Shown piece after piece: positions 18,316 to 27,947 of a stretch of 64,000 nucleotides of DNA. The DNA is from Ruegeria denitrificans (lineage in GTDB: Bacteria; Pseudomonadota; Alphaproteobacteria; Rhodobacterales; Rhodobacteraceae). The notes below the pieces were generated by a model. It did no database searches and was not told where the DNA came from. It was given only the letters and a program-made list of their open reading frames with translations. The stretch is from assembly GCF_001458295.1 (NCBI RefSeq), contig NZ_CYUD01000001.1, positions 62,001-126,000 on the forward strand, given 5' to 3'. Both the position numbers and the translations under genes were made by a program. Within the stretch, counting starts at the first letter, position 1. Each line of letters begins with the position of its first letter.

Positions 18316-19338
18316 ATGATTAAGAGACGGACATTTCTGGTTGGCACGATGGGTGTCGTATCCGGCATAGCCTCAGGCCTCAGTACTCCGGCGGTTGCCA
18401 AGGCCACGGGTTTGGCAACGCTTTCCGGCGAGTCGATGGGAACCTACTACCGCATCTTGTTCCCTGACGACGCAGGAACTGTCGGATCGCTGCAGTTGAA
18501 TGCGCTGGGGACGCTGGCGGAAGTGGACAGGTTGATGTCCACCTACCAACCCGATTCAGAGTTATCCAAGTTCAATTCCGCTGACATGAACTCACCGGTT
18601 ACAATTTCGGACCACACCCGTAAGGTTATCGAAGAAGCCCGGCGCGTAAACAACCTGACCAGCGGCGCCTTTGATGCAACAATAGGCCCTCTTGTCGAGC
18701 TCTGGGGTTTTGGCGCTTCAGGACGAAGACTGGCACCTCCCACCACCGTTGAAATATCGCAAACCGCTCGGCGTATGGGAATGGATGCCCTCATGCTTGA
18801 GGGACCCGAGATATGGAAAACACGCCCCCAACTGGCAGTCGATCTCAGTGGGATCGCCAAAGGCTATGCTGTTGACCAACTTTCAGAAATGCTCGATGCG
18901 CGGGGTGTTCACAGCTATCTTGTCGATCTCGGCGGCGAGTTAAGAGCCAAGGGATACAGCCCAGACGGCCGACCGTGGCGGGTCGGAATTGAACGCCCGG
19001 AACGGAGCCAGAGGGCAGTTCACCGGATCGTCGAATTGAACGATCGGGCCGTCGCCACCTCCGGAGACTACCGCAACTTCATCAGGCAAGGTGGCCAGAT
19101 CTTTTCACATGTAATCGATCCGCGCATCGGGCGACCGGTGGCTCATTCGTTGGCCTCCGTCACTGTTATCGCGCAAGACGCGATGACTGCGGACGCACTT
19201 TCGACAGCTTTGATGGTCATGGGGCCGGATGAAGGGCTGGCATTCGCGCAGCGACAGGGCATTGCGGCGTATTTCGTTATCCGAGATAGAAACAGATTGT
19301 TCGACCGCTACACCGCGAACTTCAAACCGTTTGTCTGA
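18316..19338 (+). CDS. apbE: FAD:protein FMN transferase ApbE
   Basis: A 340-residue ApbE. The N-terminus KRRTFLVGTMGVV looks like a twin-arginine (RRxFL) export signal. The catalytic core includes SGESMGTYYRI, DRLMSTYQPDSELSKFN, VDLSGIAKGYAVD and GGQIFSHVIDPRIGRPV near the end. ApbE transfers FMN from FAD onto Thr of S/T-GAT motifs in NqrB, NqrC and related proteins, which explains its place at the end of this cluster. ATG 18316 has TTGGAG 8 bases upstream; the longer frame from 18268 would mask the signal peptide. Confidence 0.92.
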   Translation: MIKRRTFLVGTMGVVSGIASGLSTPAVAKATGLATLSGESMGTYYRILFPDDAGTVGSLQLNALGTLAEVDRLMSTYQPDSELSKFNSADMNSPVTISDHTRKVIEEARRVNNLTSGAFDATIGPLVELWGFGASGRRLAPPTTVEISQTARRMGMDALMLEGPEIWKTRPQLAVDLSGIAKGYAVDQLSEMLDARGVHSYLVDLGGELRAKGYSPDGRPWRVGIERPERSQRAVHRIVELNDRAVATSGDYRNFIRQGGQIFSHVIDPRIGRPVAHSLASVTVIAQDAMTADALSTALMVMGPDEGLAFAQRQGIAAYFVIRDRNRLFDRYTANFKPFV

Positions 19339-19530
19339 AACCGGCCGGAAAGAACGAGGCGCAGGGCATGTGCACGCATACCCTGACAGGACAAACCAGT
19401 GCTCGGCCACTCATCCGAAACTCGGATCTGCAAGCGGACCAAATGCGCTGCCAGGCGCGCGTGCTGCGGATCAAGATAGGTGAATATCGAGCACTTGAAG
19501 TCTTGATTCTCTGTGATAAACCTTCGTGTT

Positions 19531-19977
19531 ATGAAGTTGGAATGCACTGAGACCGAACGAAACCAGCTTCGCCTTTGGCGGCGGTGGAAAGTGACATTTG
19601 ATTGGTTCAACTATTCAGACCCACTTCAACGTGTTCACCAAGCTATGTGGGTGCATCAGCAAAGTTGGAGCACGCGTGCTCTTGCGACACATACCAACCT
19701 TTCGCAAACGACAGTCCGCCGACAGCTTGACTTGCTGGCCGTAGGTAACGCGATCGAGCGTACGGAGCGGGGCATCCAACTTACGGAACTGCAACTGGCA
19801 TTTAATGTCAGTTTCTTTCGCGAAATTCGAAAGTATGTTCGTGGCGGCAGTCTCCTTGACAAAGAACTCTTGAATTTATTCAAACAATCTCAAGGTGTCG
19901 AGAAAATGAATTGGCAGATGTTGGAGCATCATGTTTGGTGGCCGATCATCGATGAACCAGACGCGCACCTCTTTTAG
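19531..19977 (+). CDS. Uncharacterised winged-helix-like protein
   Basis: A 148-residue protein of no family that I recognise. The middle part, STRALATHTNLSQTTVRRQL, looks like a DNA-binding helix-turn-helix of MarR or GntR style, followed by a short wing (AIERTERGIQLTELQLA). The C-terminal third ends with a Trp-rich LEHHVWWPIIDEP. ATG 19531 is chosen because the paralogue at 30606 aligns from that point (ETERN). The paralogue, 11 kb away, carries an in-frame stop. A regulatory role is plausible but unproven. Confidence 0.6.
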   Translation: MKLECTETERNQLRLWRRWKVTFDWFNYSDPLQRVHQAMWVHQQSWSTRALATHTNLSQTTVRRQLDLLAVGNAIERTERGIQLTELQLAFNVSFFREIRKYVRGGSLLDKELLNLFKQSQGVEKMNWQMLEHHVWWPIIDEPDAHLF

Positions 19978-20111
19978 ACACGCTGAACTGGCGTATACCA
20001 GAGGATCAATTATTCGATGAGTGCCAGCGTCACCTCAGAACCCTGTCGTGAAGCTTCTGCTTATCGGAACGAACCGGGATCCGGTCGACCTGCATGACGG
20101 TGACCCAGGTG

Positions 20112-20972
20112 TCAGCCCGCACTGCTTCCCGGGTCTCCGAGCAGAAATGCGTCGCCCAGTACGGTTTTTCCATCCAGACTGTGCACCTTGCCACCTACGT
20201 AATAGATGATCTCGCGGCTCGCGATTACTCGACCCACATGGCGCCCGGTGCACAACTCGAGCGCTGCCTCGGCCATCATTTCGACCGGCTCCAGCATATC
20301 CGGGTTGGTCTTGGCGATCATCCGCGTGAAGTCCGCGCCGGGGGTCAGCACGATGGCCGTTGGCCGCATGGAGTTCACGAAAATCCCGTACTCCTGCACT
20401 TCGCGTGAGAGTGCCAGGGTCGCGCGGTCCAGCGCCGCTTTGGTTGTTCCGTACCCCCCCATAGAGAGAGTCGCTTCCTTCGAAATGCCGTTGCGGCCAG
20501 GCAGTTCGTCTATCCTGGCCGATCCGCTGCCGATGTTCAGGACCCACCCGGCGCCGGCCTTCTTCATCTCAGGCAAGCATTGCCGCGCAAGGTCGACCGG
20601 CGCGATCACGTTCAGTTCGAACATGAAAGTCAGTTCGCCGTGTTCGATCTTGATGAGCGGTTTCATAATTCCGGCCCCGGCGTTGTTCACCAGTATGTCG
20701 ACGGGCCCGAAGAACTCGCTTGCACGCTCAATGAGCCCCGCTCGCGCCTCTGGATCTGCTAGATCGCAAGCGATCGCCGCCGCCTTGCCACCCATCGCCT
20801 GAATATCCGCAACAGCGGAATCCAATGTGCCGGGCAGCCCAGCTTCCTCCCCCATTATTGGGGAGTTCAGAACAACGGATGCCCCTTCCGAGGCCAGCCG
20901 CATCGCGATGGCTTTGCCGATCCCCCGGCTCGCCCCGGTTACAAATGCCACTCGGCCGTCACAACGTCCCAT
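20112..20972 (-). CDS. Short-chain dehydrogenase/reductase
   Basis: A 286-residue classical SDR. Cofactor-binding TGASRGIG lies at about 13-20, NNAGAG near 95, a Ser of the active site in NIGSGSARI, and the YxxxK pair in GGYGTTKAALD. It would be an NAD(P)-dependent oxidoreductase; the substrate cannot be read from sequence. A decayed second SDR lies upstream at about 21.7-22.06 kb on the same strand. Confidence 0.85.
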   Translation of the reverse strand: MGRCDGRVAFVTGASRGIGKAIAMRLASEGASVVLNSPIMGEEAGLPGTLDSAVADIQAMGGKAAAIACDLADPEARAGLIERASEFFGPVDILVNNAGAGIMKPLIKIEHGELTFMFELNVIAPVDLARQCLPEMKKAGAGWVLNIGSGSARIDELPGRNGISKEATLSMGGYGTTKAALDRATLALSREVQEYGIFVNSMRPTAIVLTPGADFTRMIAKTNPDMLEPVEMMAEAALELCTGRHVGRVIASREIIYYVGGKVHSLDGKTVLGDAFLLGDPGSSAG

Positions 20973-21006
20973 TTCCTCAATCCCTCTATGTTCTATCTAA
21001 TTCAGG

Positions 21007-21031
21007 GGCCACGCGGTCGCGGTGGCCTTTT
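21007..21031. terminator. Hairpin between two minus-strand genes
   Basis: GGCCAC (21007-21012) and GTGGCC (21022-21027) form a 6-bp GC-rich stem with a 9-base loop, followed by TTTT on the plus strand. It lies 11 bases beyond the end of the membrane protein gene that reads leftwards. The T-run is on the wrong side for that gene, so the call is tentative. Confidence 0.35.
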
Positions 21032-21037
21032 GTTGTT

Positions 21038-21523
21038 CTAGTCCTGTGTCGCGGCCTCCGATCTCAAGCACATGACCAACCAAGGGAAGACCCAGAAGCA
21101 AATTGCCCCGAATGCCAAATCGTCGAGGTAAGCAAGTTGCATCCCTTCCTCCAGAACGATGTCTGCCGAGCCTAGGGTCAAGAAAATAAACAGGCCGAAG
21201 TTGCAGATGAGCGGCAGAATCTCTTTGATCTTGCACGCGATCGCGAGGACGATCGCAGCGATCGGAAACACCAATGCGAGGTCCCCATAAATGTAAGGCA
21301 ATGCGGAGATCGACCAGGAGATCACTAGACCAAGTGCGCCGCCAATGAACACACCCGGAGCTTGTTCGAGTTTCATGCCGATGGCGCTCCAGATCGTAAC
21401 CGCCACGAATGCGACCCAGGGGTCGTTAAGGCCAAGGAGCGACGTGACTAATAAGTAGGCTGCAGCTAGGACAAGGATTGTCAATGCGATCAGAATCGCT
21501 TTCCAGAATGGTAGATCTTGCAT
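21038..21523 (-). CDS. Uncharacterised inner-membrane protein
   Basis: A 161-residue very hydrophobic protein with about five membrane helices: around 8-30, 35-48, 55-75, 80-98 and 105-122, plus a final segment rich in Trp and Phe. Small charged loops and a C-terminal tail with an acidic end (EAATQD) suggest a multispanning inner-membrane protein. It shows some resemblance to DUF1097-like proteins, but I cannot assign it. It is transcribed toward the SDR gene. Confidence 0.55.
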   Translation of the reverse strand: MQDLPFWKAILIALTILVLAAAYLLVTSLLGLNDPWVAFVAVTIWSAIGMKLEQAPGVFIGGALGLVISWSISALPYIYGDLALVFPIAAIVLAIACKIKEILPLICNFGLFIFLTLGSADIVLEEGMQLAYLDDLAFGAICFWVFPWLVMCLRSEAATQD

Positions 21524-21679
21524 TCAAATTCCCCTGGCTTTGTCCAAACCTCGTCTTGAAAGAGGGATTTTCGCGGCGGCGGTCTTGTCGGCGTGCAGTT
21601 TCTAATCCAGGGCCTTCTTGGGCTCCCTTCCACACGAGAAATTCTGGACAGCATGATCGGCCATGAACCTGAGTTATAT

Positions 21680-22055
21680 GTCAGAATCAGCAGTCCGCTA
21701 ACGTTGATACCGTTGCGCGCGATTTCAAAGTCAAGACATCGGTCTTTCGCATCGAACGGCCCGACCGTCAAAATCGCGACGTTGAAAAAGAGCAAGCAAA
21801 TCTCCCTCTCATCGACAACATCCACGACCTGCTCGTGCATGTCGTCGGTACTTAGATCGACTTTCACCGGCAAGTACTCGACTCCGTACTACGCGGCAGT
21901 CCGAACCCTACGTCATCCAGCGCGAACGGATCTATATCGTTGACTACCGCGCCGACCTCAAGCGGCGCAGCACCGCGGGAGTAAGTTTCTCTGATGCCCT
22001 GTGCTCCGCCTGAAATTAGCGTCCAACGCCCGTTTTTACTTTTAAACGACGGCAT
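21680..22055 (-). pseudogene. Decayed short-chain dehydrogenase gene
   Basis: On the minus strand the start reads GRWTLISGGAQGIRETY and VVNDIDPFALDDV, typical of an SDR N-terminus. A frame change near 21870 then leads to KVDLSTDDMHEQVVDVVDE and FEIARNGINVSGLLILT, which match the next SDR segments. The reading frame is interrupted and the YxxxK region is absent, so this is a pseudogene. The assignment rests on pattern recognition of degraded sequence. Confidence 0.4.
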
Positions 22056-22211
22056 TGCGTTAATCCTCTGAAGCCGTGACTCCTTCTAACTCCTTCCAGT
22101 TCAAATTCGACTTCAGTTTGGTGTCGCTTGAGCATGATTATTGAGCGGATCGCCGGTTTTTGCCAAGGCCAACTGAGCCGGAATGGCTCAGTACATTTTT
22201 CAGAAGATTTT

Positions 22212-23018
22212 GTCAGAGGGACTTTGATTGAGCGGGGCAGGGGGTTTGCGTAGTGATTGGGAATTAACAAACCTGCCTCTTTCAAGCATTTCAAAACTAG
22301 TCCTGAAATTATCCGCTGGGCGGTGATGCTGTACATCAGGTTTCCAATTTCGTTGCGGGATGTCGAAGAACTACTTCACGAGCGAGGTATCGATGCCAGT
22401 CACAAAACCGTCCGCTATTGGCGGAACCGCTTGGGTCCGGTGTTTGCTTCTGAGATACGAAGAAAGCGAGTCCAGCGGCTGTGCGCATTCTCGAAATGGA
22501 AGTGGCACGTGGACGGGGTTTTCGTGAAGATGAATGGCAAGAGGCATTATCTCTGGCGCGCAGTCGATCATGAAGGTGAAGTGCTCGAAGCTGTCGTCAC
22601 GAAGCGCAGAAACAAAGCTGCAGCATTGAAATTGTTCAAGAAATTGATGAAGCGGTATAGTTGTGACAAAGAGATCGTGACGGGTCGTTGTGCATCCTAC
22701 AAGGCTGCACTTAGAGAACTGGGATCGCTCAAAAAAACAAAGGACGGGCAGGTGGCTCAACAATCGGGTTGAGAACTCACAACTGCCATTCCGACGACGA
22801 GAACTAGCAATGCAACGTTTCCGCCGCATGCGAAGTTTGCAGATATTCGCCGCTTTCCACTCCTCCGTCTACAACCATTTAAATCAGGAAAGATAGCTAA
22901 CCAGCCGAGACACCTTCAAGCTAACAAGCAGCGTCGCTCTTGCCTGGTGGAGCGAACCTGGTGCGGAAAAAAGGACAGCGTCACTGGCCTAACAAAGACG
23001 AGATCAAATTTGTCTGAC
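22212..23018 (+). mobile_element. Decayed IS6-family insertion sequence
   Basis: The element is about 807 bases, close to the usual IS6 size. Imperfect terminal inverted repeats begin GTCAGAGGGACTTTGAT on the left and, as reverse complement, GTCAGACAAATTTGAT on the right. The transposase starts near 22257 without an ATG (TTG or lost start) and shows HKTVRYWRNRLGP and WHVDGVFVKMNGKRHYLWRA. The frame then shifts near 22740, and a nonsense codon interrupts the C-terminal part at 22894. The second catalytic Asp region reads VTGRCASY instead of the usual VTD-type motif. It cannot be autonomous. Confidence 0.8.
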
Positions 23019-23244
23019 AGCAACACTTGTATTTCTCAGTCTCCCGTCTGAAATGTGCGGCGATCGCAGTCGCCACCGCCGTCTCCAACTTGCGCCCAGG
23101 CAAGCGCTATCCGGTCGGATCGGCTCCGTTTCTGATCAGCTGATTGGAGACACAATAGGCATGGCGATTAGACACAATTTGCAGGGTTCATGTGTTGGTA
23201 AGTTCTGGTTATCGTGCTTTGCGGCTACAATGAAATTGCAGTAG

Positions 23245-26200
23245 CTAAGCCTCTGTTTCGTGTTCATCTATTCTAAAGAAGATTGAGTAAAGAGTTGGGA
23301 CTACGATCAGTGTAAGAACGGTCGCAAAACTCAAGCCGCAGATGATCACTACTGCTAGCGACTCAAAAAACGGATCCCACAACAACGGCATCACTCCGAG
23401 TACAGTAGTAAGAACTCCTAATGACACTGGGCGGACGCGTAGAACAGCTGAGTCAACAACAGCCTGTAGGCGAGGTTTTCCACCGGAAATTTGAGTATCG
23501 GTTTCGTCAATAAGGACGATAGCGTTTTTGATAAGCATCCCTGTTAGAGACAAAATACCCAGTATTGCCATAAATTCGAGCGGCGTTCTGGTTGCCGCGA
23601 GCCCCCAGACGACTCCAATGAGAGCCAGAGGTACTGTCAACCATATGATCAGTGGCTGACGGACTGCGTTAAACAAGAAGAAAACAACGACAATCATCGC
23701 GCCGAACCCAAGCGGCATAGTCGAAGCTAAACCGTCGTTTGCACTTTGCGAGTCGCCATACTCACCCCTCCATTCAAGAGAATACCCACTTGGCAAAATA
23801 ATTGCCTCTACAAGTGGTCGGACTTGAGCGAAAAGGTCGCCTGAGAGTACTTCTGGTGCGTTATCGGCTTGTGCGGTGATTGCAAGCTTGCGGTCGATGC
23901 GCCTAAGGTTCCCAGCTTCGAAAACAAGGTCAAATCGGTCAACAACTTGGGATATTGGAATGTACCCTCCGGCTACATCGCTATAAACTTGGATGTTTTT
24001 TAGGTCAGTGATATTGTTTCGGTCTGCTTCGAATGGACGCATAACTACGTCCAAGAGGTTGTCGCCTTCGCGATAGATCCCTATTGGCGCCCCTACTTGA
24101 TGCCAGTAAACTGCCCTGGATATTTCCGCTTGGGTGAGGCCCAGCCTACGGGCGTTTTCTGTGTCAATAACTGGTTGAATTACCTGCTTTTGTTCGCGCC
24201 AGTCGTCTTTTATCGCGATGGCACCGTTTTCAGCGAATATCAGTTTTGCCTGTTCGGCGAGTTCGCGAAGCATAACGGGATCGGGTCCAGAAAATTCAGC
24301 TTCGATTTTCGATCCACCACCAGGGCCCAGTACAAACTTCCAAACTTTTGCATATGAGTCAGCGTAGTTTTGGTTGATCCAAGTCTGAATTTCCGGCTGC
24401 AATGCATCGATCTGCCGATAATCCTCCACGTCCACCAAAATTTGACCATAGGCGGGGTTCTGGTCTTCACTGACGTATACCAACATGAAGCGTAAATGCC
24501 CGCTGCCCACAGAAAGATTTGTGGAGGTGACACCTGGTAGAGTTAAGAGATGCGCTTCAATTTCTCGCATGTCCTGACTAGTTTGTTCAATGTCAGTTCC
24601 CTCTGGCAAAAAGTAATCCACCACAAATTGAGCCCTGGTGCTGTTGGGAAAGAAACCCGGCGGTACTAACGCGAACCCTGCGATTGCAGAGAAAAAGAGC
24701 GTAACAATAAGTCCCACTGTAAGGTACCGGGATCGGATCGCATAAGCGAGGAGCGAACGATATGCACGGAGAATAGCATTCTCTGCAGGCGGTGTTTCCG
24801 AGGTTGGTTTCAGCAGCAAAGTGCAAAAATAGGGCGTGAGCCATATCGCTACCAACCACGAAAAGAGCAAGGAAATCGAAATGGTCCAGAAGAGGCTCCC
24901 GGCGTATTCTCCGGTGTCGTCCGGTGAAAAGCCAATTGGGGAAAACGCCAACAGCCCTACAACTGTTCCTCCAAGTAGCGGCCATTTGGTTTGATTTACG
25001 ACAGAGATAGCAGCGTCGCTGGTGGCTTCACCGCGTTGCACACGGACCAACGTACCTTCGACAACGACAATAGCGTTATCAACCAGCATGCCGAGCGCAA
25101 TGATCAGCGCGCCTAGTGAAATCCTTTGCATGTCGAGCCCCAAGAGCTGCATGCCGGCAAGCGTGCCTGCGACCGTGACCAACAGAATACCTCCCATGAG
25201 TATTCCGGATCTTAACCCCATAAAAATAAGCAATATGCCTACAACGATGATGAGCGCCAGAACCACGTTCATGACAAAGTCGTTGATCGATTCTTTTACC
25301 GAAGCAGACTGATCAGAGATTGGCAAAATCTGGATTCCGATTGGCCTTAGGTTCTCCAGCTCGTTTATCCGTTGCTTCACGGCTTCGCCCATGTTCACAA
25401 CGTTTCCGCCCAGGCTATTCGATATTCCAATTCCAATTGCAGGTTGACCGTCCCGAAAAAGTAGGGGGCTTGCGGGTTCAACGTAGCCGCGCGACACGGT
25501 TGCGATATCTGAAAGTCGAAATGATGCACCACTACTCGGCACAGAAACGACCAGGTCTTTGATAGCGTCAATTGAGGCGACTGCCGCCGACGGCCTTATC
25601 TCTATGCGACGCGAGCTGGACTTGAGGGAACCAGCGGGCGATACGAGGTTCTGCCCCTCCAGAACTTGCCCAATTTGCTGTGGCGATATTCCAAGTTTTA
25701 TTAACCTTGCTGGTGCATATTCTACAAAGATCGCTTCATTCTGTTCACCACTTAAGACCACCTTGGAAACACCGTTGACGGCAACCAACTCCCTCTGGAG
25801 CTCCTTCGCGTACTCGTAGAGCTCGGCTATAGAATAGCCATCGCCAACAATCGCGAAATACAAGGCATACACATCGCCGAAGTCATCGTAGACTTGCGAT
25901 TGGAGTGCGTTCGGCGGCAGGCTAGTTTGAGCGTCAAGTATCTTTGCGCGCAGTTGGGCAAATCTTGCGTGAAGCGACGGAAAATCAGGCGTCGTGGGGA
26001 TTGTAAATTCGACCGTAACGGTGCTGAGACCGGGTGAAGAGACTGACTTTACCTCTTTTACCCCTTGGAGTTCTTGTAGGGCATTCTCAACAACTTCGGT
26101 GACTTCTTCCGCGACTTCTTCTGCAGTGGCGCCCGGATAAGGTGTTATGACCTGAGCTTGCCTGATTATGAACTCGGGATCTTCGAAACGAGGAAGAGTT

Positions 26201-26289
26201 AAATATGCAAAATAGCCGGCCACCAAGATGAGAATAGTCACCAACGCCGAAATAAGGCGCTTCTCAATTGCAAACCTTGCGAGATCCAT
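23245..26289 (-). CDS. RND-family efflux transporter permease
   Basis: A 1014-residue AcrB-type inner-membrane pump, full length for the family. The N-terminus reads AIEKRLISALVTILILVAGY (first helix), with two large periplasmic loops and two six-helix bundles. The proton-relay helix is GALIIALGMLVDNAIVVVEG; the second half has LTGMLIKNAIVLIDE. It begins 3 bases after the adaptor gene's stop, so the two are co-transcribed. No outer-membrane TolC-like gene is present. Substrate is unknown; the sequence is most like broad-specificity drug and solvent exporters. Codon use is more AT-rich than in the nqr block. Confidence 0.9.
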   Translation of the reverse strand: MDLARFAIEKRLISALVTILILVAGYFAYLTLPRFEDPEFIIRQAQVITPYPGATAEEVAEEVTEVVENALQELQGVKEVKSVSSPGLSTVTVEFTIPTTPDFPSLHARFAQLRAKILDAQTSLPPNALQSQVYDDFGDVYALYFAIVGDGYSIAELYEYAKELQRELVAVNGVSKVVLSGEQNEAIFVEYAPARLIKLGISPQQIGQVLEGQNLVSPAGSLKSSSRRIEIRPSAAVASIDAIKDLVVSVPSSGASFRLSDIATVSRGYVEPASPLLFRDGQPAIGIGISNSLGGNVVNMGEAVKQRINELENLRPIGIQILPISDQSASVKESINDFVMNVVLALIIVVGILLIFMGLRSGILMGGILLVTVAGTLAGMQLLGLDMQRISLGALIIALGMLVDNAIVVVEGTLVRVQRGEATSDAAISVVNQTKWPLLGGTVVGLLAFSPIGFSPDDTGEYAGSLFWTISISLLFSWLVAIWLTPYFCTLLLKPTSETPPAENAILRAYRSLLAYAIRSRYLTVGLIVTLFFSAIAGFALVPPGFFPNSTRAQFVVDYFLPEGTDIEQTSQDMREIEAHLLTLPGVTSTNLSVGSGHLRFMLVYVSEDQNPAYGQILVDVEDYRQIDALQPEIQTWINQNYADSYAKVWKFVLGPGGGSKIEAEFSGPDPVMLRELAEQAKLIFAENGAIAIKDDWREQKQVIQPVIDTENARRLGLTQAEISRAVYWHQVGAPIGIYREGDNLLDVVMRPFEADRNNITDLKNIQVYSDVAGGYIPISQVVDRFDLVFEAGNLRRIDRKLAITAQADNAPEVLSGDLFAQVRPLVEAIILPSGYSLEWRGEYGDSQSANDGLASTMPLGFGAMIVVVFFLFNAVRQPLIIWLTVPLALIGVVWGLAATRTPLEFMAILGILSLTGMLIKNAIVLIDETDTQISGGKPRLQAVVDSAVLRVRPVSLGVLTTVLGVMPLLWDPFFESLAVVIICGLSFATVLTLIVVPTLYSIFFRIDEHETEA

Positions 26290-26292
26290 TTG

Positions 26293-27552
26293 CTACTCAC
26301 CAACTTTTGAAATTGGGCGAACCACCATGTCATCCTGCAGTTCGCTCAAGCCTGCAGTGACAACCATGTTCCCTTCTTCAAGACCCGTTTTGACGAACAC
26401 AAACTCGTTAGATATTTCCCCCAATTCAACCGGTCGACGCATAACGGTGTTGCTGGATCCGTCAAGCAGCCAGACATATGGGGAACCGTCGGGGCTTGCC
26501 GCCAGAGCCGAAAATGGAACGACAACCTGTGTGCCGCTTTGCCCGTCTGCCCTAATAATCACGCGTGCTACCATCCCCGGCAGTACGACTAAATCTTCAG
26601 GAGGGGTTACCGATAGACGACCACGATAGGTTTGTGTCGCTGCGTCTGCTTGCGTGGTAAACTCGACGAGATCTGCTTTCATTTCTACGTCTGGCAAGGA
26701 GTCAAACGTAACCATACTTACAACATTGTCGAAGCCGATTGACGACATTGCGATAATGTCAGCGCCGGGTAAGTCATAGCTTACATCTACAGTCGATAGA
26801 TCTTGGATTAAGGCGATTGTTTCACCAGCTTGAACATTGCGGAAATTGTCCACGTTGCGCTTGGCAATCGTTCCATCGAATGGCGCTCGAAGCGTCGCGT
26901 CAGAAAGATTGTTTTTTGCCGATTGAATTTGTGTTTTTAGACCGCGGATCGACGCTTCTGCTGCAATTATCTCTTCTGGCCTCCCACCGACCCGACCAAT
27001 TGTCAGCTGCTCTTCTCGCGACACCAGCTCGGCTTCTGCCAGACGAAAGGCAGCTTCACGTTGTTGGTACTGCGCAGTAGGAATTACCCCCCTTTCCAAA
27101 AGCTGAGCAGAGCGGATGTATTCTTCTCTTGCTTGATCTCGTTGAGCTTGAGCTGCCTGAACCGAGGCTTCTAAAGCTGTAATTTCTTCAGGGCGTGCAC
27201 CTGACCTCAGCACAACTAAGTTTGCCTCTGCCTCTTCTAGTTGGCTATTAAGCCTTGCTACCTCGACTTCGAAGTCTCGGGTGTCTAGTTGGGCAACAAT
27301 GCCTTCCTGCACAACATTGCTGGAGGCCCTAATTGGTAATTCTATTATTCGTCCGCTGACCCGAAAAGAGAGTTCAACTTCCCTCGACGGGTAGACAATT
27401 GCAGGATAAATTCTTTCAAAATCCGATGATGCTTTAACAACAGTGAAGACTTTAGCGGGCCTTGCCATTGCAGTGGTATCTTGTGCTGCTGCCACGCTGG
27501 GAAAAGCACTAAGTAAAATAGCCGCCAATGTCCCTAGGAAGTTTAGATGCAT
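26293..27552 (-). CDS. RND efflux periplasmic adaptor (membrane fusion protein)
   Basis: A 419-residue HlyD/AcrA-type adaptor. A cleavable signal peptide covers about residues 1-23 (AFPSVAAAQ). A lipoyl half-domain, a long coiled-coil hairpin at about 105-210 rich in Glu, Gln and Ala, a second lipoyl half (ATLRAPFDGTIAKRNV) and a beta-barrel domain (LPGMVARVIIRADG) follow. It links the RND permease encoded directly downstream to an outer-membrane channel. The first gene of a two-gene operon, facing a divergent MFS gene over 395 bases. Confidence 0.88.
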   Translation of the reverse strand: MHLNFLGTLAAILLSAFPSVAAAQDTTAMARPAKVFTVVKASSDFERIYPAIVYPSREVELSFRVSGRIIELPIRASSNVVQEGIVAQLDTRDFEVEVARLNSQLEEAEANLVVLRSGARPEEITALEASVQAAQAQRDQAREEYIRSAQLLERGVIPTAQYQQREAAFRLAEAELVSREEQLTIGRVGGRPEEIIAAEASIRGLKTQIQSAKNNLSDATLRAPFDGTIAKRNVDNFRNVQAGETIALIQDLSTVDVSYDLPGADIIAMSSIGFDNVVSMVTFDSLPDVEMKADLVEFTTQADAATQTYRGRLSVTPPEDLVVLPGMVARVIIRADGQSGTQVVVPFSALAASPDGSPYVWLLDGSSNTVMRRPVELGEISNEFVFVKTGLEEGNMVVTAGLSELQDDMVVRPISKVGE

Positions 27553-27947
27553 ATTTGTTCACCTGCTTCTTCGAAGCTGCTCGCTTGTTACAAATTCGGA
27601 GAGGCACACGGAGCTTCGTGGGAAAAGAGATCGTTTGAACCAACTCTGCCCAAACCAGTAGTTTCCTACAAGTTTATGCGAGCCAAAATGGCTCGGTGCA
27701 AATTTGGATTAATTGGGTACGGTTTATTATTATATTACAGCGCGCAAGCTAAAAGTAGATCAATACACTATGTTCGCGAAAGCCGGAAGCTCCACTGTGG
27801 TGTCCGGTGGTTTTCGACTTTAGTAGAACTCAATGCTAAGAACCTAAAGTAGTAGCATTTTTTTGGGAAATACTGCGCGTCTACTTGAGTAGAAGCAAAA
27901 ATCAGAAAAACTGACCCAGACACGTTTCAACTTGGAGATAGGCTGAA
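27553..27947. other. Divergent intergenic region, RND operon versus MFS gene
   Basis: AT-rich and gene-free. Both promoters should lie here. ACTTTAG and CTAAAGT around 27.82-27.85 kb form a weak inverted repeat with a long spacer. No regulator gene is adjacent. Confidence 0.35.
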
